NCBI GenBank assembly: GCA_945861785.1
Contig: CAMAWD010000021.1
Span: forward strand, 1 to 64,000
From: Rhodoferax sp. OV413
GTDB lineage: Bacteria; Pseudomonadota; Gammaproteobacteria; Burkholderiales; Burkholderiaceae_C
Reading direction: 5' to 3'
Length of the DNA: 64,000 nucleotides
Positions within the stretch are counted from its first letter, which is position 1; each line of letters begins with the position of its first letter. Below the pieces are notes generated by a model that was not told the origin of the DNA, searched no databases, and saw nothing but the letters and a program-made list of their open reading frames with translations. This document shows, piece by piece, positions 54,199-63,878 of this stretch. The position numbers were made by a program, and so were the translations under genes.

Positions 54199-55758
54199 TC
54201 AGAAGTCGGTGGGCGCGCCACCCTCGGCCTTGCGCCTCGCCACGAAGGCGTCGAGCTCTTCCTCGATGGCAGGGTCCATTGGCGGGCGCTCATAGGCGGC
54301 AAGCTCCTTCTGCCAGATCGTGTTGGCCTTCTCGAAGGCGGTGGGCTTGCCGGCCTGCTCCCAGGTCTCGAAATTTCGCCAGTCGGACAGGATTGGCGCG
54401 TAAAACGCCGTCTCGAACCGCTCGAGCGTATGTGCCGTGCCGAAGTAGTGACCGCCCGGCCCCACATCCCGCACCGCGTCAAGCCCCAGCCCGGCAGGGC
54501 TCACGTCAAGTGGCGTGAGGAACTCGGCCACCATCTGCAGCAGGTCGACATCGAGAATGAATTTCTCGAAGGATGCCGTCAAGCCGCCCTCCATCCAGCC
54601 GGCCGAATGCATGATGAAGTTGCCACCGCCCTGGATCACCGCCCACAACGAGAACACCGACTCGTAGGCTGCCTGGGCATCGACCGTATTGGCCGCGCAC
54701 ACGTTCGATGTGCGGTAGGGAATGCCGTACTTGCGGCACAACTGGCCCCCTGCCAGCACGGCCTTCATGTATTCGGGTGTTCCGAAGGCCGGCGCGCCGG
54801 TCTTCATGTCGACGTTCGACGTGAACCCGCCATACACCACCGGTGCACCGGGGCGCACGAGTTGCGTGAACGCAATGCCCGCCAGGGCCTCGGCATTCTG
54901 CTGCGCCAGCGCTCCGGCTATCGTGACCGGCGCCATGGCTCCGGCCAGCGTGAATGGCGTCAACATGATGATCTGGTTGCGCGACGACATCTCGATGATG
55001 CCCTGCAACATCGGCGTGTCGAGCCGCAACGGGGACGAGCTGTTGATGATGGAGAAAAGCGAGGGTTCCAGGTCCATCTGCTCAGGTGTGATGCCACGGG
55101 CGATACGGGCGATTTCCAACGCATCCTGGTTGCGCTCTTTGCCCAGAGAATAGGCATGGAACGGCTTGTCGGTGAGTTTGGCGATGTCGGACAGGCAGTC
55201 GAGGTGGCGGATCGATGCATGCAGGTCGACCGGTTCCACCGGGTAACCACCACTGGCATGGACCACGTCGTAACGCTGCGCCAAACGCACCAGGTTCTGG
55301 AAGTCCTTGCGGTTGCCGGCCCGGCGCCCGCCCTGCAAGTCCGAGCAATTTGGCGGGCTTGCCACTTGGGCAAACACAAGGTTCTTGCCGCCAATCTGCA
55401 CATCGCGCTCGGGGTTGCGCGCGTGCAGCGTGAACTCGGACGGGCAGGTCTTGATCGCCTCGAGAATCAGGTTGCGGTCGAAACGCACACGTTCGGAACC
55501 CGGCTTGACGTCGGCCCCGGCTTTCTTGAGGATCGCCCGGGCCTCGGGGTGCATGAAGTCCATGCCGATCTCTTCGAGAATCGTGAGCGACGCGTTGTGG
55601 ATCGCCTCGAGTTCGTCCTCGGACACAACCGGCGTCTGGGGAAACCGGTGCTGGAGTTTGCGGTATTTGGTAGTCGACAAAGCGGCGCGCACCGTACCAC
55701 TGGAGCGACCAGTGCGTCGGCGAGCCGTGCCGCCGGGGATGGATGGTGCTTCAGACAT
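54199..55758 (-). CDS. Trimethylamine methyltransferase (MttB) family, non-pyrrolysine type
   Basis: A 519-aa member of the MttB superfamily. The frame is continuous, so it has no in-frame amber codon and belongs to the non-pyrrolysine group, whose known member MtgB demethylates glycine betaine. Visible family stretches are LTILEEIGMDFMHPEARAILKKAG, RNPERDVQIGGKN, GRRAGNRKDFQNLVRL, PVVYGGFTSNVDMKTGAPAFGTPEY and MHSAGWMEGGLTASFEKFILDVDLLQMV. It normally methylates a corrinoid protein (MttC), but none is encoded nearby. Its neighbour is a dimethylglycine/sarcosine dehydrogenase, so glycine betaine or a related quaternary amine is a reasonable substrate. Confidence 0.85.
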   Translation of the reverse strand: MSEAPSIPGGTARRRTGRSSGTVRAALSTTKYRKLQHRFPQTPVVSEDELEAIHNASLTILEEIGMDFMHPEARAILKKAGADVKPGSERVRFDRNLILEAIKTCPSEFTLHARNPERDVQIGGKNLVFAQVASPPNCSDLQGGRRAGNRKDFQNLVRLAQRYDVVHASGGYPVEPVDLHASIRHLDCLSDIAKLTDKPFHAYSLGKERNQDALEIARIARGITPEQMDLEPSLFSIINSSSPLRLDTPMLQGIIEMSSRNQIIMLTPFTLAGAMAPVTIAGALAQQNAEALAGIAFTQLVRPGAPVVYGGFTSNVDMKTGAPAFGTPEYMKAVLAGGQLCRKYGIPYRTSNVCAANTVDAQAAYESVFSLWAVIQGGGNFIMHSAGWMEGGLTASFEKFILDVDLLQMVAEFLTPLDVSPAGLGLDAVRDVGPGGHYFGTAHTLERFETAFYAPILSDWRNFETWEQAGKPTAFEKANTIWQKELAAYERPPMDPAIEEELDAFVARRKAEGGAPTDF

Positions 55759-55939
55759 GGGGGCGGCTCCTGGAAAATGACGCTGTTCGCGCACGAGTAT
55801 CCGGTAAAAGCCGCCGCACCGCAGCACCATGTTTATGCCGGGGGGCCATGAGTGAAAGTCATGGGCGAAGCCTGGCGGGCAGCGCAGGTGTGTGGTTGCA
55901 TCGGCGTCTTCAACGCAAGCCGCGCTAGCGCCACAACGC

Positions 55940-55968
55940 AAAACGCCTACTGACTCAGTAGGCGTTTT
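55940..55968 (-). terminator. Strong intrinsic hairpin downstream of initiator tRNA
   Basis: A near-perfect 29-bp inverted repeat. The 14-bp arms begin aaaacgcctactga and end tcagtaggcgtttt, with a single central C. On the minus strand the right arm ends in TTTT, so it should terminate the tRNA and ribosomal operon transcripts. It is equally symmetrical on the plus strand and could act in both directions. Confidence 0.85.
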
Positions 55969-55993
55969 GTGACCGGTTTTGGCACCGGATATT

Positions 55994-56070
<77 letters not shown>

Positions 56071-56088
56071 GTAAGTCAGTAGTCTAAC

Positions 56089-56487
56089 CTATTCAGCCTT
56101 CGCTGCGTCGGCCGGAGCGTCATTTATTTCAGGGCGATCGACCAATTCAACCAGCGCCATGGGCGCATTGTCACCAACGCGAAAGCCCATCTTCAGGATG
56201 CGTGTGTAACCACCCGGGCGGGCGTTGTAGCGCGGTCCGAGCTGGTCAAAAAGTTTGGTGACGCTGTCGCGGTCACGCAGGCGGTTGAAAGCCAGTCGGC
56301 GGTTGGCCACGGTGGCAACCTTGGCCAGGGTGATCATCGGCTCGACCACGCGGCGCAGTTCCTTGGCCTTGGGCAAAGTTGTCTTGATTGCTTCGTGGGC
56401 TATCAGCGAGTTCATCATGTTGCGCAGCATCGCGAGGCGGTGCTCGCTGGTGCGATTGAGTTTACGTAGTCCGTGTCCGTGACGCAT
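56089..56487 (-). CDS. rplQ: 50S ribosomal protein L17
   Basis: L17 (132 aa), last gene of the alpha operon. It opens with [29 protein letters not shown], the invariant start of the family, followed by [25 protein letters not shown] and [26 protein letters not shown] short Ala-rich tail is normal. It lies 80 bp downstream of rpoA. Its product helps close the peptide exit tunnel side of the large subunit. Confidence 0.97.
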   Translation of the reverse strand: MRHGHGLRKLNRTSEHRLAMLRNMMNSLIAHEAIKTTLPKAKELRRVVEPMITLAKVATVANRRLAFNRLRDRDSVTKLFDQLGPRYNARPGGYTRILKMGFRVGDNAPMALVELVDRPEINDAPADAAKAE

Positions 56488-56567
56488 GGTGCTTTCTCCG
56501 TTCCGTTATTTGACAGGCAGCCGTACCAGGTACTGCCCGTTGCACTCAGCCCTCGCGGGCCGATGGT

Positions 56568-57557
56568 TTAGCGCTTTTCGAGGGCCGCCGGCGGCCAGCT
56601 CTCAAGCTTCATGCCCAGGGTCAAACCGCGCGAGGCAAGGACTTCCTTGATTTCGTTGAGCGACTTGCGGCCCAGGTTGGGGGTCTTGAGCAGTTCGTTT
56701 TCGGTACGCTGGATCAGGTCACCGATGTAATAGATATTCTCGGCCTTGAGGCAGTTGGCGGACCGCACAGTCAACTCCAACTCGTCCACCGGACGCAGCA
56801 AAATCGGGTCGAACTGGGTATTGCCACGCGGCGCCGGTGCGTCGAACGCGGCGAGTTCACTGCCTTCAAGTTGTGCGAACACAGCCAGCTGCTCTACCAA
56901 CACCTTGGCCGAAGCCCGCACTGCGTCTTCGGCGGAAATCGCACCGTTGGTCTCGATTTCGACGACCAGTTTGTCCAGGTCGGTGCGTTGTTCGACACGG
57001 GCGCTTTCCACCGTGTAGCTCACACGCTTGACGGGAGAGAACGAGGCATCCAGAACAATGCGGCCGATCGATTTGGTTGGCTCATCGCCATGGCGGCGCA
57101 TCGTGCCAGGAACATAACCACGGCCCTTTTCGACCTTGATCTGCATGTCGAGCTTGCCGCCGTGCGACAAGTTGGCAATCACGTGTTCCGGGTTGATCAC
57201 TTCGACGTCGTGCGGGGTCTGGATGTCGGCTGCGGTGACGACACCGTCACCCTCCTTGCGCAGGCTCAGCGTGACTTCTTCGCGGTTGTGCAGTTTGAAA
57301 ACCACACCCTTGAGGTTCAACAGGATGTTGACCACATCTTCCTGGACGCCGTCGATGGACGAATACTCGTGCAGGACTCCGGCAATCGTCACTTCCGTGG
57401 CGGCATAACCCGGCATGGAAGACAACAGGACCCGGCGCAATGCGTTGCCCAAAGTGTGGCCGTAGCCACGCTCAAACGGCTCCAGAGCGACCTTGGCACG
57501 GTTCGCGCCAAGTTGCTCGACGTTGATGGCTTTGGGTTTCAGCAGATTTGTTTGCAT
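56568..57557 (-). CDS. rpoA: RNA polymerase alpha subunit
   Basis: 329 aa, the usual length. The N-terminal domain (about 1-230) has [24 protein letters not shown] for dimerisation and [15 protein letters not shown]. The C-terminal domain (about 250-329) has [48 protein letters not shown], which contacts UP elements and activators. The gene is separated from rpsD by 107 bp with a stem-loop. It is in the same order as in other beta-proteobacteria (rpsD-rpoA-rplQ). Confidence 0.98.
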   Translation of the reverse strand: MQTNLLKPKAINVEQLGANRAKVALEPFERGYGHTLGNALRRVLLSSMPGYAATEVTIAGVLHEYSSIDGVQEDVVNILLNLKGVVFKLHNREEVTLSLRKEGDGVVTAADIQTPHDVEVINPEHVIANLSHGGKLDMQIKVEKGRGYVPGTMRRHGDEPTKSIGRIVLDASFSPVKRVSYTVESARVEQRTDLDKLVVEIETNGAISAEDAVRASAKVLVEQLAVFAQLEGSELAAFDAPAPRGNTQFDPILLRPVDELELTVRSANCLKAENIYYIGDLIQRTENELLKTPNLGRKSLNEIKEVLASRGLTLGMKLESWPPAALEKR

Positions 57558-57611
57558 GCAGACTTCCTCTCAATACCCCCGACTCGTTACATCGGTAAGG
57601 CTGGTGAAGCA

Positions 57612-57639
57612 CCTGAACCACAGTGCCCCGCGGTTCAGG
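57612..57639 (-). repeat. Stem-loop between rpsD and rpoA
   Basis: The 8-bp arms CCTGAACC/GGTTCAGG enclose a 12-nt loop in the 107-bp gap upstream of rpoA. No T-run follows on the minus strand, so it is not a simple terminator. It may be an RNA processing or pausing site. Confidence 0.45.
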
Positions 57640-57664
57640 AACGATTTTCTAGACGTGGCGTCGA

Positions 57665-58288
57665 TTAACGCGAATACAACTCGACGATCAGTGATTCATT
57701 GATGTCGGCGGCGAACTGATCGCGGTCTGGTGTCTTCTTGAAAACGCCTTCGGCCTTGTCCAGGCTAACCTCAACCCAGGCCGGCATACCGACCTGTTGG
57801 GCGAGTTGCAGTGCTTCGACGACGCGGTTTTGCTTCTTGGACTTGTCGCGCACCGAGATCACATCGCCGGCCTTGACCATGTACGACGGAATGTTGACCG
57901 AGCTGCCATTGACGGTCATCGCCTTGTGGGACACCAGTTGGCGCGCCTCGGCTCGGGTTGATCCGAAGCCCATCCGGTAAACCACGTTGTCAAGGCGGGA
58001 CTCCAGCAGGAACAGCAAGTTTGCGCCGGTGTTGCCCTTGCGGCGGTCGGCCTCTTCGAAATAGCGGCGGAACTGGCGCTCCAGCACACCGTACATGCGT
58101 TTGACCTTCTGCTTTTCACGGAGTTGCAGCCCGTAGTCGGACGTACGCGCACCCGAAGTGCGGCCATGTTGGCCGGGCTTGGAGTCGAACTTGGCCTTGT
58201 CGCCAATAGCGCGTCGGGCACTCTTGAGGAAAAGGTCGGTGCCTTCACGGCGTGATAGTTTGGCCTTGGGGCCGAGGTAACGTGCCAC
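57665..58288 (-). CDS. rpsD: 30S ribosomal protein S4
   Basis: S4 (207 aa), a primary 16S rRNA-binding protein and, in E. coli, the translational repressor of the alpha operon. The start [33 protein letters not shown] is the family's. The S4 RNA-binding domain is [31 protein letters not shown]. The initiator codon is GTG, with AAGGAAG seven bases upstream. The 107-bp leader folds into hairpins (see the entry for 58312-58351). Confidence 0.97.
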   Translation of the reverse strand: MARYLGPKAKLSRREGTDLFLKSARRAIGDKAKFDSKPGQHGRTSGARTSDYGLQLREKQKVKRMYGVLERQFRRYFEEADRRKGNTGANLLFLLESRLDNVVYRMGFGSTRAEARQLVSHKAMTVNGSSVNIPSYMVKAGDVISVRDKSKKQNRVVEALQLAQQVGMPAWVEVSLDKAEGVFKKTPDRDQFAADINESLIVELYSR

Positions 58289-58311
58289 TTGAACTTCCTT
58301 TATGTCATCTG

Positions 58312-58351
58312 CCGCAGTGAACTGCGGGAGCCGTCAACCTGTGGTGGACGG
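58312..58351 (-). promoter_or_regulatory. Structured leader of rpsD
   Basis: Two hairpins in the RNA upstream of rpsD: CCGCAGT-tc-ACTGCGG (58312-58327) is perfect, and CCGTC...GACGG (58331-58351) has an inner ACC/GGT helix. They lie between the terminator-like hairpin after rpsK and the rpsD start. S4 regulates translation of its own operon in other bacteria through a structured leader. Such a role here is inference from position. Confidence 0.4.
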
Positions 58352-58365
58352 CGGTGGGCTTGTTG

Positions 58366-58389
58366 AAAAAAGCATGCCTTGCGGCATGC
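58366..58389 (-). terminator. Intrinsic terminator-like hairpin between rpsK and rpsD
   Basis: On the minus strand: GCATGCC-GCAA-GGCATGC followed at once by TTTTTT. The stem is 7 bp with a stable GNRA-type loop, and it begins 6 bp after the rpsK stop. All the elements of a rho-independent terminator are present, yet rpsD, rpoA and rplQ lie downstream on the same strand. It may be a partial terminator or an attenuator. Confidence 0.75.
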
Positions 58390-58395
58390 GTGCAC

Positions 58396-58800
58396 TCAGA
58401 TGCGGCGGCGCTTTTGAGGGCGGCAGCCGTTGTGAGGCACGGGCGTTACATCTGCGATCATGTTGATGCGGATGCCAAGCGCAGCCAGCGCCCGGACTGA
58501 AGACTCGCGACCGGGGCCGGGGCCCTTGATCTCGACGTCCAGATTCTTGATACCTTGCTCAACTGCGGCACGGCCAGCAACTTCCGATGCCACCTGGGCG
58601 GCAAACGGTGTCGATTTGCGCGAACCCTTGAAACCCTGGCCACCCGAAGACGCCCACGACAGGACATTGCCTTGGCGGTCCGCAATCGTGATGATCGTGT
58701 TGTTGAAAGAAGCGTGCACATGTGCAATGCCATCCGCAACGTTCTTGCGGACCTTCTTGCGCACGCGCTGGGCGGCGGAATTTGCGGGGGGTTTAGCCAT
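58396..58800 (-). CDS. rpsK: 30S ribosomal protein S11
   Basis: S11 (134 aa): [58 protein letters not shown] through the C-terminal [17 protein letters not shown], which is invariant in the family. It lies 19 bp after rpsM. The product forms the platform of the small subunit. Its stop is followed immediately by a terminator-like hairpin. Confidence 0.98.
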   Translation of the reverse strand: MAKPPANSAAQRVRKKVRKNVADGIAHVHASFNNTIITIADRQGNVLSWASSGGQGFKGSRKSTPFAAQVASEVAGRAAVEQGIKNLDVEIKGPGPGRESSVRALAALGIRINMIADVTPVPHNGCRPQKRRRI

Positions 58801-58819
58801 GGTGGTCTCTCAGTCCCAA

Positions 58820-59185
58820 TTATTTCTTCAGTGAGGCAGCAGCCTTGCGCGGGCCTTTGCGGGTACGTGCGTTGGTGCGCGTGCGCTGGCCACGCATCGG
58901 CAAGCCGCGGCGATGGCGAAAGCCGCGGTAGCAACCGATGTCCATCAAACGCTTGATGTTCATGGTTGTTTCCCGGCGCAGGTCACCCTCGATGGTGAAC
59001 TGCCCGACCTGGTCACGGATCTTTTCCAACTCGGCGTCGGTCAGATCCTTGACTTTCTTGGAATATGCAATGCCACAGGCTTCGCAGATTTTGCGAGCGC
59101 GGGTGCGACCGATCCCGAAGATGGCTGTCAGGCCAATTTCAGAATGCTGTTGCGGCGGAATATTGATGCCAGCGATACGTGCCAT
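58820..59185 (-). CDS. rpsM: 30S ribosomal protein S13
   Basis: S13 (121 aa): [38 protein letters not shown], then [47 protein letters not shown]. It contacts the P-site tRNA and the subunit bridge. First gene of the alpha operon proper, just after rpmJ. Its C-terminus [11 protein letters not shown] is normal. Confidence 0.98.
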   Translation of the reverse strand: MARIAGINIPPQQHSEIGLTAIFGIGRTRARKICEACGIAYSKKVKDLTDAELEKIRDQVGQFTIEGDLRRETTMNIKRLMDIGCYRGFRHRRGLPMRGQRTRTNARTRKGPRKAAASLKK

Positions 59186-59209
59186 TTTCGTCCTCTAAAA
59201 CTCTTGCAA

Positions 59210-59323
59210 TCAACCCTGACGCTGCTTGTGACGCGGATCCGAACAGATCACACGCACAACGCCCTTGCGTCGGATAACTTTGCAGTTACGGCAAATTTTC
59301 TTGACCGAAGCCGAAACCTTCAT
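59210..59323 (-). CDS. rpmJ: 50S ribosomal protein L36
   Basis: A 37-aa protein: [21 protein letters not shown], then [16 protein letters not shown]. The Cys11, Cys14, Cys27 and His32 residues make this the zinc-binding (C+) form of L36. It was too short for ordinary gene length cut-offs and was found by reading the frame between rpsM and infA. The zinc-free paralogue that replaces it under zinc limitation is not in the window. Confidence 0.96.
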   Translation of the reverse strand: MKVSASVKKICRNCKVIRRKGVVRVICSDPRHKQRQG

Positions 59324-59393
59324 TTTGATTCTCCTAAGACTCTTTGCCTCATTCCGTCCGAATCAACGGCGAAACCCGGCTCTACCACAATCG

Positions 59394-59612
59394 TCACTTT
59401 GCCCTGAAAACAATCCTCGCCCTACTCAGGTCATAAGGCGTCAACTCGACAGTTACCTTGTCACCAGGAAGGATGCGGATGTAGTGCATGCGCATCTTTC
59501 CTGAAATATGCCCGAGAACCACATGCCCGTTTTCCAGTTTGACCCGGAAGGTCGCATTCGGCAGGTTCTCCACCACCTCACCTTGCATTTGAATTACATC
59601 GTCCTTTGACAT
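59394..59612 (-). CDS. infA: Translation initiation factor IF-1
   Basis: A 72-aa OB-fold protein: [71 protein letters not shown]. Length and sequence are typical. It binds the A site of the small subunit during initiation. Position between secY and rpmJ is conserved in many beta-proteobacteria. It starts 13 bp after the secY stop. Confidence 0.97.
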   Translation of the reverse strand: MSKDDVIQMQGEVVENLPNATFRVKLENGHVVLGHISGKMRMHYIRILPGDKVTVELTPYDLSRARIVFRAK

Positions 59613-59625
59613 ATGTACCGCCGCG

Positions 59626-60936
59626 TCAGGAGGATTTAAAACTTGCCTTTTTCAAAAGAGATTCATATTGCTGGGACATCATGTAGTTCTGGACCTGGGA
59701 CATGAAGTCCATGGTCACCACCACGATGATCAGCAGCGAGGTGCCCCCGAAATAGAAGGGCACGTTGTATTTGAGGATCAGGAATTCAGGCAGCAAGCAC
59801 ACAAACGTGATGTAGATTGCCCCTGCGAGGGTCAGCCGAACCAGGATACGGTCGATGTACTTCGCGGTCTGATCGCCAGGACGAATCCCGGGAATGAATG
59901 CGCCGCTCTTCTTCAGATTCTCGGCCGTCTCCCGGCTGTTGAACACCAGCGCTGTATAGAAGAAGCAGAAGAAAACGATGGCCGCCGCATAGAACATCAC
60001 ATAGATCGGCTGCCCGGGGGTCAACGAACCTGCGATGTCCTTGAGCCAACGCATGGATTCGCCGGCGCTGAACCAGCCCACCACTGTTGCCGGCAACAGG
60101 ATGATCGACGACGCAAAAATCGGAGGGATCACACCCGCCATGTTCAGCTTGAGCGGCAAGTGCGACGACTGCCCGCCATACACCTTGTTGCCCACCTGCC
60201 GGCGCGCATAGTTCACCAGGATCTTGCGCTGCCCACGTTCGATGAACACGACAAGGTAAGTGACCAACGCCACCAGCACCACGATCAACAGGCAAACAAT
60301 GATGCTCATCGCCCCGGTACGCACCAGTTCCAGTAAACCGCCAATCGCGCTCGGCAGATTGGCCGCAATGCCGGCGAAGATCAGGATCGAAATGCCATTG
60401 CCCAGACCGCGCTCGGTGATCTGCTCACCCAGCCACATCAAGAACATCGTGCCGGCGGTCAGCGTGCACACCGCAGTCATGCGAAAACCCATGCCGGGGG
60501 CAATCACCAGACCTGCCGAACTCTCCAACGCGATCGCAATACCCAGAGACTGAAACAGCGCCAGGCCCAGGGTGCCGTAACGCGTGTACTGGGTAATCTT
60601 GCGCCGGCCTGCCTCGCCCTCTTTCTTGAGTTGCTCGAATGCCGGCAACACGTAGGTGAGCAACTGCATGATGATCGACGCCGAGATGTACGGCATGATC
60701 CCAAGCGCGAACACGGTGAACCTGGACAAGGCGCCACCCGACATCAGGTTGGCCATGCCGAGGATTCCACCCTCCTGGCCCTTGAAGAATTGCTGCAACT
60801 GCGCCGGATCGATACCGGGAACCGGAATGTGCGCACCGACCCGGTACACCACCAGTGCCAACAACAAAAACAACAGCCGGCGACGCAGGTCGCCGAACTT
60901 GCCGGTTTTTGCCAGTTGTGCTGCGTTGGTTGCCAC
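59626..60936 (-). CDS. secY: Protein translocase subunit SecY
   Basis: The channel subunit of the Sec translocon: 436 aa with ten membrane helices. Clear landmarks are [16 protein letters not shown] after helix 1, [19 protein letters not shown], the helix 5-6 loop with [23 protein letters not shown], and the C5 loop [22 protein letters not shown]. The start is GTG, giving [20 protein letters not shown]; a longer in-frame start would add 31 residues and run into rplO. It is preceded by the last gene of the spc block, rplO. Confidence 0.97.
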   Translation of the reverse strand: MATNAAQLAKTGKFGDLRRRLLFLLLALVVYRVGAHIPVPGIDPAQLQQFFKGQEGGILGMANLMSGGALSRFTVFALGIMPYISASIIMQLLTYVLPAFEQLKKEGEAGRRKITQYTRYGTLGLALFQSLGIAIALESSAGLVIAPGMGFRMTAVCTLTAGTMFLMWLGEQITERGLGNGISILIFAGIAANLPSAIGGLLELVRTGAMSIIVCLLIVVLVALVTYLVVFIERGQRKILVNYARRQVGNKVYGGQSSHLPLKLNMAGVIPPIFASSIILLPATVVGWFSAGESMRWLKDIAGSLTPGQPIYVMFYAAAIVFFCFFYTALVFNSRETAENLKKSGAFIPGIRPGDQTAKYIDRILVRLTLAGAIYITFVCLLPEFLILKYNVPFYFGGTSLLIIVVVTMDFMSQVQNYMMSQQYESLLKKASFKSS

Positions 60937-60964
60937 GTTGACTTCTTGTGCGCTGGTTGCCGAA

Positions 60965-61399
60965 TCAGGCGACGCTGCCGCCAGCCGCTTCGATGGCGGC
61001 CTTGGCCCCGGCGGTTGCGCCGATACCATTTAGTTTGACAGCCTTGGTCAGGGTGCCGGTCTTGATGATCTTTACTACCTTGGCCATTTCAGGCACCAGG
61101 CCAGCCTGCTTGAGCGTGAGCAGATCGACATCGGCCGCGCCCAGAAGCTCAAGCGACGTCAAGGTGACTTCGGCATTGAACTTGAGCAGGTGCGACTTGA
61201 AACCGCGCTTGGGCAGGCGGCGTTGCAGAGGCATTTGACCGCCTTCGAAGCCGACCTTGTGGTAACCACCCGCACGCGATTTTTGCCCCTTGTGACCACG
61301 CCCGGCGGTCTTGCCCAGGCCCGACCCGATTCCACGACCAACGCGGCGCTTCGCATGTTTGGCGCCACCGGCCGGCTTGATGCCATTGAGTTCCATCAT
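60965..61399 (-). CDS. rplO: 50S ribosomal protein L15
   Basis: L15 (143-144 aa). The family start is [44 protein letters not shown], and the glycine-rich N-terminal extension reaches into the large-subunit core. Two adjacent ATGs are possible; the second, at 61396, gives the usual MELN. The C-terminal [38 protein letters not shown] is typical. Confidence 0.96.
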   Translation of the reverse strand: MMELNGIKPAGGAKHAKRRVGRGIGSGLGKTAGRGHKGQKSRAGGYHKVGFEGGQMPLQRRLPKRGFKSHLLKFNAEVTLTSLELLGAADVDLLTLKQAGLVPEMAKVVKIIKTGTLTKAVKLNGIGATAGAKAAIEAAGGSVA

Positions 61400-61464
61400 G
61401 TTCTTTCGTCAGTTCTTGAACGCCCGGGCCGTCACGCGACAGCGCCAAGCCTTGCAACCATCAA

Positions 61465-61653
61465 TTAGAGTACCTTGACCAGGTAGGCGATCGTGTTGAT
61501 CATGCCGCGGACTTCCGGTGTGTCCTTGAGTTCGCTGACGCTGCGGATCTTGCGCAGGCCCAAGCCGCGCACCGTCGCGCGGTGCGACTCCTTGCAACCG
61601 ATCGGGCTGCGGACCAGTTGGACCTTGACTGTCTGTGGTGCTGTTGTAGTCAT
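61465..61653 (-). CDS. rpmD: 50S ribosomal protein L30
   Basis: L30 (62 aa): [53 protein letters not shown]. The short N-terminal extension TTTAPQT is seen in other beta-proteobacteria. It lies between rpsE and rplO in the conserved spc order. Confidence 0.96.
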   Translation of the reverse strand: MTTTAPQTVKVQLVRSPIGCKESHRATVRGLGLRKIRSVSELKDTPEVRGMINTIAYLVKVL

Positions 61654-61668
61654 GTTCTGTGCTCCGGC

Positions 61669-62193
61669 CTAGACGAACAACTCTTCGACCGTCTTGCCGC
61701 GCTTGGCTGCGACTGCGGAAGGGGTCGTTGAAACAGACAGGGCGTCGAGTGTTGCACGCACCATGTTGTAGGGGTTGGTCGAGCCATGGCTCTTGGCCAC
61801 GATGTCGGTGATGCCGACGACTTCGAACACAGCGCGCATCGGACCGCCAGCGATGATGCCGGTGCCCTTGGGTGCCGGAGCCATCATGACGTTGGCTGCA
61901 CCGTGGTGGCCCATCACCTTGTGGTGGATGGAGCCATTCTTGAGCGAAACCTTGATCATGTTGCGGCGCGCCTCTTCCATCGCTTTTTGCACGGCAGCAG
62001 GAACTTCCTTCGACTTTCCCTTGCCCATGCCGACGCGGCCATCACCATCACCCACAACCGTCAATGCCGCGAAGCCGAGAATACGACCGCCCTTGACAAC
62101 TTTGGTGACGCGATTGATCGCGATCATCTTCTCGCGCAGGCCGTCCTCCGGACCCTCCGCTTTACCCTGCATCTTCGCCTGAACTTTAGCCAT
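61669..62193 (-). CDS. rpsE: 30S ribosomal protein S5
   Basis: S5 (174 aa): an N-terminal dsRBD-like region ([63 protein letters not shown]) and a C-terminal region ([43 protein letters not shown]). The small loop VVKGG is the site of spectinomycin-resistance changes in other bacteria; the sequence here is the ordinary one. Confidence 0.97.
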   Translation of the reverse strand: MAKVQAKMQGKAEGPEDGLREKMIAINRVTKVVKGGRILGFAALTVVGDGDGRVGMGKGKSKEVPAAVQKAMEEARRNMIKVSLKNGSIHHKVMGHHGAANVMMAPAPKGTGIIAGGPMRAVFEVVGITDIVAKSHGSTNPYNMVRATLDALSVSTTPSAVAAKRGKTVEELFV

Positions 62194-62210
62194 GTTTGTT
62201 TCCGATCTGA

Positions 62211-62576
62211 CTAGAACTGCAAGCCGGCTTCACGCGCGGCATCTGCCAACGCCTTGACGCGGCCATGGTATGCAAAACCCGAGCGGTCGAACGCGACCTT
62301 CTCGACCCCGGCTGCCCGAGCCTTCTCGGCCACGCGCTTGCCAACGGCCTGCGCCGCTGCGGTGTTGCCGCCCTTGCCTGAACCGCCCAGCGCCGTGCGC
62401 ACCTCGGCTTCGGCCGTGGAGGCAGACGCCAGAACCTTGCCACCGTCGCCAGAAATAACGCTGGCATAGATGTGCAGGTTGGTGCGGTTCACGGTCAAAC
62501 GTGCCACGCCCTGCGTTGCGATCCGGATACGCGTCTGACGCGACCGGCGCAAACGCTGCTGTTTCTTGGTCAACAT
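62211..62576 (-). CDS. rplR: 50S ribosomal protein L18
   Basis: L18 (121 aa): [53 protein letters not shown], then [43 protein letters not shown]. It binds 5S rRNA. Gene order rplF-rplR-rpsE is conserved. Spacing to rplF is 11 bp. Confidence 0.97.
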   Translation of the reverse strand: MLTKKQQRLRRSRQTRIRIATQGVARLTVNRTNLHIYASVISGDGGKVLASASTAEAEVRTALGGSGKGGNTAAAQAVGKRVAEKARAAGVEKVAFDRSGFAYHGRVKALADAAREAGLQF

Positions 62577-62587
62577 GTTGCTGCCCC

Positions 62588-63121
62588 TTACTTCTTCTTG
62601 GTTTCTTTGATCGTGATTTTCTCGTCCGAATAACGGATGCCCTTGCCCTTGTAGGGCTCTGGCGGACGAATTGCACGAATCTCTGCGGCGACCTGGCCGA
62701 CGCGTTGGCGGTCAGCACCTTTGATCACGATTTCGGTCGGGGTTGGTGTTGCCACGGTAATGCCGGCGGGCATGTCCTTGTTGACCGGGTGGGAGTAACC
62801 CACTGTCAGGTTCAGCTTGGCGCCTTGCGCCTGCGCCTTGTAACCGACGCCCACCAGGCTCAGCTTCTTTTCGAAACCAGCCGTGACGCCAACCACCATG
62901 TTGTTCACCAACTGGCGCATGGTGCCGGTCATGGCACCTGCGGCGCGCGATTCGTTGGCGGGTGTGAAGCTCAACTTGCCGGCGTCACTGGTAACTTTTA
63001 CCAGGGCGTTTTGGGCCAGTTGCAACACACCACCGGAACCCTTGACACTGATCTGGTCGTCCTTGATGGAGACGTCCACGCCAGCAGGCACGGTTACGGG
63101 CATTTTTCCTATACGGGACAT
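62588..63121 (-). CDS. rplF: 50S ribosomal protein L6
   Basis: L6 (177 aa): [36 protein letters not shown], then [40 protein letters not shown] and [32 protein letters not shown]. Two duplicated L6 folds are visible. It lies near the factor-binding site of the large subunit. Confidence 0.97.
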   Translation of the reverse strand: MSRIGKMPVTVPAGVDVSIKDDQISVKGSGGVLQLAQNALVKVTSDAGKLSFTPANESRAAGAMTGTMRQLVNNMVVGVTAGFEKKLSLVGVGYKAQAQGAKLNLTVGYSHPVNKDMPAGITVATPTPTEIVIKGADRQRVGQVAAEIRAIRPPEPYKGKGIRYSDEKITIKETKKK

Positions 63122-63151
63122 AGTCTGTTTCTCCTCGGTGTCACGCAGCCT

Positions 63152-63547
63152 TTAGGCCACGTAGCAAAGGACTTCACCACCCACACCGCTGGCACGCGCC
63201 TTGCGGTCGGTCATGACGCCTTTGGGGGTGGTGATGATTGCCACGCCAAGGCCGTTCTGGACCTGTGGAATGGCACCCGAACCGCGGTAGACACGCAGGC
63301 CAGGGCGGCTGACGCGCTCGATGCGCTCGATCACCGGACGACCAGCGTAGTATTTCAGCGTAATTTCCAGCTCGGCCTTGCCGCCATCGGTCTTCACGGT
63401 GAATCCATCGATGTAACCCTCGTCCTTCAGGACCTGGGCGATGGACACCTTGACCTTCGAGGAGGGCACCGACACCGTGGTCTTTGCCACCATCTGCGCA
63501 TTGCGAATGCGGGTCAGCAGGTCTGCAATAGGATCACTCATGCTCAT
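63152..63547 (-). CDS. rpsH: 30S ribosomal protein S8
   Basis: S8 (131 aa): [46 protein letters not shown] through [51 protein letters not shown]. In E. coli S8 represses the spc operon. An ATG two codons downstream is a less typical start. Confidence 0.97.
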   Translation of the reverse strand: MSMSDPIADLLTRIRNAQMVAKTTVSVPSSKVKVSIAQVLKDEGYIDGFTVKTDGGKAELEITLKYYAGRPVIERIERVSRPGLRVYRGSGAIPQVQNGLGVAIITTPKGVMTDRKARASGVGGEVLCYVA

Positions 63548-63564
63548 GGTTATGTCTCCTTGGC

Positions 63565-63870
63565 TTACCAGCTGGCCTTGACGATGCCTGGGATTTCACC
63601 AGCCATGGCCATTTCGCGAATCTTGGCCCGAGCCAGACCAAATTGCTGGAACGTGCCACGCGGACGCCCAGTGATGGCACAGCGATTGCGCTGGCGGGTC
63701 GGATTGGCGTTGCGAGGCAACTTCTGCAGGCCCAGGCGGGCGACAGCGCGCTCGTCGTCGCTGCGTTTCGCGTCGTTCGCGATTCCCTTGAGTTCCGCGT
63801 GTTTCTTCGCGTACTTGGCAACCAGTTTGTCGCGCTTGAGCTCGCGCTCGATCAAAGCCATTTTAGCCAA
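63565..63870 (-). CDS. rpsN: 30S ribosomal protein S14 (zinc-free), TTG start
   Basis: S14 (101 aa), the long form without zinc Cys residues ([48 protein letters not shown]). The first ATG, at 63861, would give MALIEREL, which lacks the family's first three residues. A TTG nine bases upstream restores [13 protein letters not shown] and the exact 101-aa length, and GAGG lies six bases before it. I therefore call the rare TTG as the start. Confidence 0.9.
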   Translation of the reverse strand: MAKMALIERELKRDKLVAKYAKKHAELKGIANDAKRSDDERAVARLGLQKLPRNANPTRQRNRCAITGRPRGTFQQFGLARAKIREMAMAGEIPGIVKASW

Positions 63871-63878
63871 GGGTCACC

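Noticed and set aside
51672-54518. A 948-codon plus-strand frame opposite the dehydrogenase gene
   Set aside because: Antisense to a convincing GcvT-family enzyme. High His/Asp/Val content is typical of reverse-frame artefacts.
54199-55758. Pyrrolysine-containing MttB
   Set aside because: The reading frame has no internal TAG, so it must be the non-pyrrolysine type.
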